DNA from: an uncultured Caulobacteraceae bacterium
GTDB taxonomy: Bacteria > Pseudomonadota > Alphaproteobacteria > Caulobacterales > Caulobacteraceae
Assembly: GCA_946480495.1 (NCBI GenBank)
Contig: CAMLKO010000053.1
Span: 1 to 7,043, forward strand
Reading direction: 5' to 3'
Length of the DNA: 7,043 nucleotides
In this document: positions 4,282 through 7,043 of the stretch, one piece after another
Position numbering within the stretch: position 1 is the stretch's first letter
How the letters are laid out: every line of letters starts with the position of its first letter
Program-made: the position numbers and the translations under genes
The notes under the pieces: generated by a model
Database searches by the model: none
What the model saw: the letters and a program-made list of their open reading frames with translations, nothing else
What the model was told of the DNA's origin: nothing

Positions 4282-6305
4282 TGAACCTTGACCCAGCTAT
4301 GGGGATCGGCGGGGTTTCCGCCCTTGAAGCGGTAGCCCTGCTGGACGGTTCCGGGGCGGGGAGCGGAGGGCTTGCCGGGCGGTGGAGGTTGCGTATCTGG
4401 CGTTGTCGGGGCGCCATTCTTCAGCCGTTTCAGAATCTCCTGCGACTTTGGCGTGATCAGCTCATACGGATCGCTGGAGCGGCCCATGCCTTGGCTGTAT
4501 TTCTCGTTCAGCGCATCGAGCCGCGACTCCAAGAGATCGACGCCCTGCTGAATGACTTGGTGAAGCTGGTCTTCCGATTGCGCGGCGTCCAACGTCTTCA
4601 ACCACGCCTGCACGTCAGCCTCGGCGCCGCCCGCCCCACGGAAGACCCGCGTCAATTCGTTCGCCACGGCGGTCTTCGCAACCTCGAACCGCCCAGGCCG
4701 CGCATCGCCGGTTTGCTGCTCAGCCCAATTCTTGACGCGGTTGAGGGCCGGAAGCCTGGTGTTGTTCAGCGCGGTCGCCGCCTTATCGAGCGTATCCATG
4801 TGCCCAATGGCTGTGTTCAGCGCCGCGACGTTGCCCGCGTCTGGACCCGAGGTAAACGCCCTACGCGTGGCGACGCGGGTATGCTGATTAGCGACATCGA
4901 ACGTCGGGTCAAATTGGGCGGTTTCGCTCAGCAATTTTACCCAACGCGGCGATGTCAGTGCGCGCCCCGTGGGAAGTGGCATTCGACCGTCAGAAAGCGC
5001 CTTCACGAGTCTGGCGTCATCAGCCGGAAGCGTGGAAAGAAATGGCTCGCCCGTAAGCGTGCCGTTCGCGCCAAGGTCGCCCGCGCCGCCGTAGTCGGCA
5101 GGGCCGCCGGGGATGGCCTCCAGCGACTTGCCGTCTGCCGAATAGCGATAGCCTGAGGGCGCGTCTTTGGGTTTCGGCTGCGCGGCCTGAAGCAGATGAT
5201 ATCCGGGGATTGCGCCGGGCGCCGCTGCGGCCTGCGGGGCGCTGGGCGGGGGCGGGGGCGGCGTGTCGCCGATGGAGGCCACCTGATAGGGCTGGACGCG
5301 GGCCATCACATCGGCAGCGTACTGATGCGTCTTCGGTCCCCACAGGGCCTCGTTCGGGCCGCCGTGGTAATACATCAGCGCCTTTTGGACATCGCCGTTG
5401 TAAAGCTGAAGGCCCTCGTCGAAGTAGGCCTTGCCGAGCTTGGTCTGGTAGTCGGCCGCCTCCGGCGTCGTTCCGGTCATCAGGTCTGGCCGCCACGGCA
5501 AGCCGAGCTTCTGGGCCATGCCTTGCGCGGTGGCCGGGAGCATCTGGGTCATCCCCTGTGCGCGGCCGTATTGCGTCTGCGGCCCGGTCACGCCGGGGCG
5601 GCCGCCCGATTCCTGCTGGATCAGGCCGCCGAATATATCGTCTGGGCCGGGCTGGGCGGGACCCGCCTGCGGCCCTTGCGGCGGTGTGCTGGGCGATGAC
5701 TGCCCACCGGGCGCGTCGGGTGCCCAGAGGCTACTACCATCCGGAACGATAAGCGGCTTCGTATTCGGCGCTGGCGTGAATGTGCCGCCCTGATAGATGC
5801 TGTCGCCGACGACCTTGGGTTCGTACTGGCTCTTGAGAACGTCGGCGTAGCCGCTGGGGTTGAGATCGAAGAGGCGCTGCTGATCGCCGGTGAGCCCGTC
5901 GCGGATCGACTTCAGACGCTGCTTGGCTTCGGCGGCGTCGAGAGCGGCGCTCCACTGGCTGATGTCGGCCCCTGTACTTGCGGCCTGCCCTAGCGCTTGG
6001 CGGCCAGCGGCGATACGCTCTTCGGGGGTTTTGGTCTTGTCCGACAGGATCGGAGCCAGGGTCGTCTCCAGGTCGGCGTCCCGCGTCGCTTGGCGCTGCT
6101 GATGGATAGCGTCACCGATACCCAGACCCAGAACGCTATCCACGACGTGGGCCGCCGTGCCGAGCCCGCTCAGGAGTCCGCCATGATGGGATTGCGGTTG
6201 ACCCTGAGGCGCGGGTTGAGCCCCGCCGCCGAACATGGGGTCAAGCAGGCCGTCGCCCGGAAGGTAGGGGTCAACGGCCTGATAGGCGCGCGAGAGAAGG
6301 CCCAT
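4278..6305 (-). CDS. Internal virion protein with lytic transglycosylase (SLT) domain, 675 aa
   Basis: This is probably a particle-borne enzyme that cleaves the glycan strands of peptidoglycan by lytic transglycosylation so DNA can cross the wall at infection. The SLT domain covers about residues 222-340. It has the catalytic Glu in QQESGGRPG (E232), the family motif GRAQGMTQMLPATA (247-260), and an ALMYYHGGPNEALWG segment (309-323) matching the usual AxxxYNxGP motif. The domain is flanked by Pro/Gly/Gln-rich linkers at 176-222 and 346-380, including a run of six Pro. Residues 40-165 are helical and charged. Residues 420-630 form a second alpha-helical region (NTAIGHMDTLDKAA, 496-509) of the kind seen in phage ejection proteins. 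The open frame extends 107 codons upstream to 6626, but that part is Arg/Thr/Ala-rich and overlaps the 202-aa gene. The ATG at 6305 lies 4 bp after the previous stop and begins a protein-like sequence (MGLLSRAYQA). Its stop overlaps the next ATG as ATGA. Confidence 0.9.
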   Translation of the reverse strand: MGLLSRAYQAVDPYLPGDGLLDPMFGGGAQPAPQGQPQSHHGGLLSGLGTAAHVVDSVLGLGIGDAIHQQRQATRDADLETTLAPILSDKTKTPEERIAAGRQALGQAASTGADISQWSAALDAAEAKQRLKSIRDGLTGDQQRLFDLNPSGYADVLKSQYEPKVVGDSIYQGGTFTPAPNTKPLIVPDGSSLWAPDAPGGQSSPSTPPQGPQAGPAQPGPDDIFGGLIQQESGGRPGVTGPQTQYGRAQGMTQMLPATAQGMAQKLGLPWRPDLMTGTTPEAADYQTKLGKAYFDEGLQLYNGDVQKALMYYHGGPNEALWGPKTHQYAADVMARVQPYQVASIGDTPPPPPPSAPQAAAAPGAIPGYHLLQAAQPKPKDAPSGYRYSADGKSLEAIPGGPADYGGAGDLGANGTLTGEPFLSTLPADDARLVKALSDGRMPLPTGRALTSPRWVKLLSETAQFDPTFDVANQHTRVATRRAFTSGPDAGNVAALNTAIGHMDTLDKAATALNNTRLPALNRVKNWAEQQTGDARPGRFEVAKTAVANELTRVFRGAGGAEADVQAWLKTLDAAQSEDQLHQVIQQGVDLLESRLDALNEKYSQGMGRSSDPYELITPKSQEILKRLKNGAPTTPDTQPPPPGKPSAPRPGTVQQGYRFKGGNPADPHSWVKVQ

Positions 6306-6309
6306 GGCG

Positions 6310-6918
6310 TTACCCGAAAATCCAGTTTGCGACCTTGTCGCCGAAACTGCCGCCGCTCTGGTTGTTGTTGTTGCTGCCGCCGCCTTGGAACGCGAGGTTG
6401 TAGCCGCTAGACGTTCCGCGCGAGGTGCCGCTCTGCGTCGTGGTCGGCGTGATCCCGGCGAGGGTCGAGTTGAGCAGCCCCTGACGCGCCAGCGGATAGG
6501 CGTAGCCGTAGCGGTTCTCGTCGAGCGCGCGGTTGGCAGCGTCCTGATAGCCGCCGTAGAGCAGGCCGCCGATCTGGTCGTTGAGATTGCGGTTGAACTC
6601 GCCGAGCGCAACACCTTGGGCCACACCCTGTCTGTCGCCGCCGAAGGCGTGCGCGGCGCTGGCGCGGTCGCCGACCAGATTTAGAGCCATCCGCTGGCCT
6701 TGACCCGCATTCGTCAACAGGCCGTTGATGACCTGTTGCTGATAGGGGTTCATCTGGGCCTGAATCTGATCGCCGGAGACGGGACTATAGGTGGATGGCA
6801 ACCCAAGCGCGCCAGTATAGTTGGAGACCTGGCGCTGGTAGTCTTCCGGGGCAATCGACGTAGTCATCGTCGAGCTGCCCTTTTGCTTGTTCTTGTTAAA
6901 CCCGAAGCCAAAGGCCAT
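6310..6918 (-). CDS. Phage structural-type protein, 202 aa, with AFGGDRQGVAQG motif and Asn/Gly-rich tail
   Basis: The ATG at 6918 is preceded by TAGGAG (6925-6930) at a good distance, which supports this start over later Met codons. The protein is soluble, with no signal peptide or membrane segment. Residues 1-17 are rich in Phe, Gly and Lys. Residues 50-135 form the likely folded core, including QMNPYQQQVINGLL (55-68) and the motif AFGGDRQGVAQG (91-102), followed by a Gln/Asn/Tyr-rich helix. Residues 155-190 are low complexity (Thr/Ser, then Gly and four Asn in a row), and the protein ends in a short hydrophobic sequence, VANWIFG. Proteins of this type, with an NPY...V...L segment and a Gly-Gly-x-Arg motif, are usually annotated as hypothetical or minor virion proteins next to ejection genes; this is recollection, not a search result. 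It ends 4 bp before the next gene. A virion role is inferred from context. Confidence 0.85.
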   Translation of the reverse strand: MAFGFGFNKNKQKGSSTMTTSIAPEDYQRQVSNYTGALGLPSTYSPVSGDQIQAQMNPYQQQVINGLLTNAGQGQRMALNLVGDRASAAHAFGGDRQGVAQGVALGEFNRNLNDQIGGLLYGGYQDAANRALDENRYGYAYPLARQGLLNSTLAGITPTTTQSGTSRGTSSGYNLAFQGGGSNNNNQSGGSFGDKVANWIFG

Positions 6919-6927
6919 GTTTCGCTC

Positions 6928-7043
6928 CTAAGACGGGACCGCAGTCGAGCCGACGACGCCTGCGTCATCGACCGTCAGGTAGAATTTATTGCCCGCCGGG
7001 CTGGTGAAGATGACCCGCTGGTTGGGCTGGATGGTGATGTCTT
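6928..7043 (-). CDS. C-terminal end of a phage virion or tail protein (partial)
   Basis: An open frame runs in from the right edge and ends at a TAG at 6928-6930, giving the last 38 codons of a minus-strand gene whose start lies outside the window. The visible tail contains VIFTSPAGNKFYLTVDDAGV. That reads as a short beta-rich module (a hydrophobic strand, a turn around SPAG, then a FYLTVDDAG strand). Similar endings occur at the C-termini of phage tail, fibre or other minor structural proteins; this comparison is from memory. The position directly upstream of virion protein genes fits that role. The stop codon forms part of the TAGGAG ribosome binding site of the next gene, so the two are probably co-transcribed. 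No catalytic motif is visible and the function is not known. Confidence 0.7.
   Translation of the reverse strand, partial: DITIQPNQRVIFTSPAGNKFYLTVDDAGVVGSTAVPS

Noticed and set aside
4248..5156. Long plus-strand frame of 302 codons.
   Set aside because: Arg-rich shadow antisense to the 675-aa gene, as expected in GC-rich DNA; no domain or ribosome binding site.
5246..5262. G-run repeat that could form a G-quadruplex on the plus strand.
   Set aside because: It encodes the Pro run of the linker in the SLT protein, and codon composition explains it.
6306..6626. Open frame extending the SLT protein upstream by 107 codons.
   Set aside because: The extension is an Arg/Thr/Ala/Ser-rich shadow of the 202-aa gene. 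The ATG at 6305 follows the previous stop by 4 bp and begins protein-like sequence.

Overview
The window is GC-rich and almost every gene lies on the minus strand in one tightly packed series. Neighbouring genes often share stop/start bases. The content is that of the late region of a tailed bacteriophage or prophage: virion proteins, then a lysis cassette. The base composition, the LTPGQ-type and SLT-containing internal virion proteins, and the GH19-type lysozyme fit a phage of an alphaproteobacterium or a similar high-GC Gram-negative. The spanin pair makes a Gram-negative host nearly certain, but the host genus cannot be read from this stretch. No integrase, terminase, capsid or polymerase gene is present, so phage and prophage cannot be told apart.

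Read in the direction of transcription (right to left), the window opens with the C-terminus of a virion or tail protein (6928-7043). Next comes a 202-aa structural-type protein (6310-6918). It is followed by a 675-aa internal virion protein with a lytic transglycosylase (SLT) domain (4278-6305), and then a 569-aa Ala/Gly-rich protein with LTPGQ and PWxxY motifs (2572-4281). The last two look like DNA-ejection proteins carried inside the particle, with the SLT domain cutting peptidoglycan at entry.

After a break at 2412-2571 comes the lysis cassette. It holds an XhlA-like protein with a coiled coil and a C-terminal membrane segment (2052-2411), a holin-like protein with two membrane segments (1708-2055), and a GH19 endolysin (1070-1711). 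These are followed by a 38-aa membrane peptide (957-1073), an Rz-like inner-membrane spanin (536-955) and an Rz1-like lipoprotein spanin (128-397). The first four genes are linked by overlapping ATGA or GTGA stop/start junctions. In the usual scheme the holin opens the inner membrane, the endolysin cuts the wall, and the spanins disrupt the outer membrane. A strong hairpin at the left edge (1-31) probably ends the operon.

Two things break the one-strand pattern. The break between the virion and lysis blocks holds a probable plus-strand gene for a 56-aa Trp-rich membrane peptide (2475-2645), whose 3' end overlaps the 569-aa gene antisense. The 138-bp gap between the two spanin genes holds a plus-strand tRNA-like sequence (456-532) inside a perfect 9-bp inverted repeat (430-438 and 528-536). 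These two stretches are the most unusual parts of the window.
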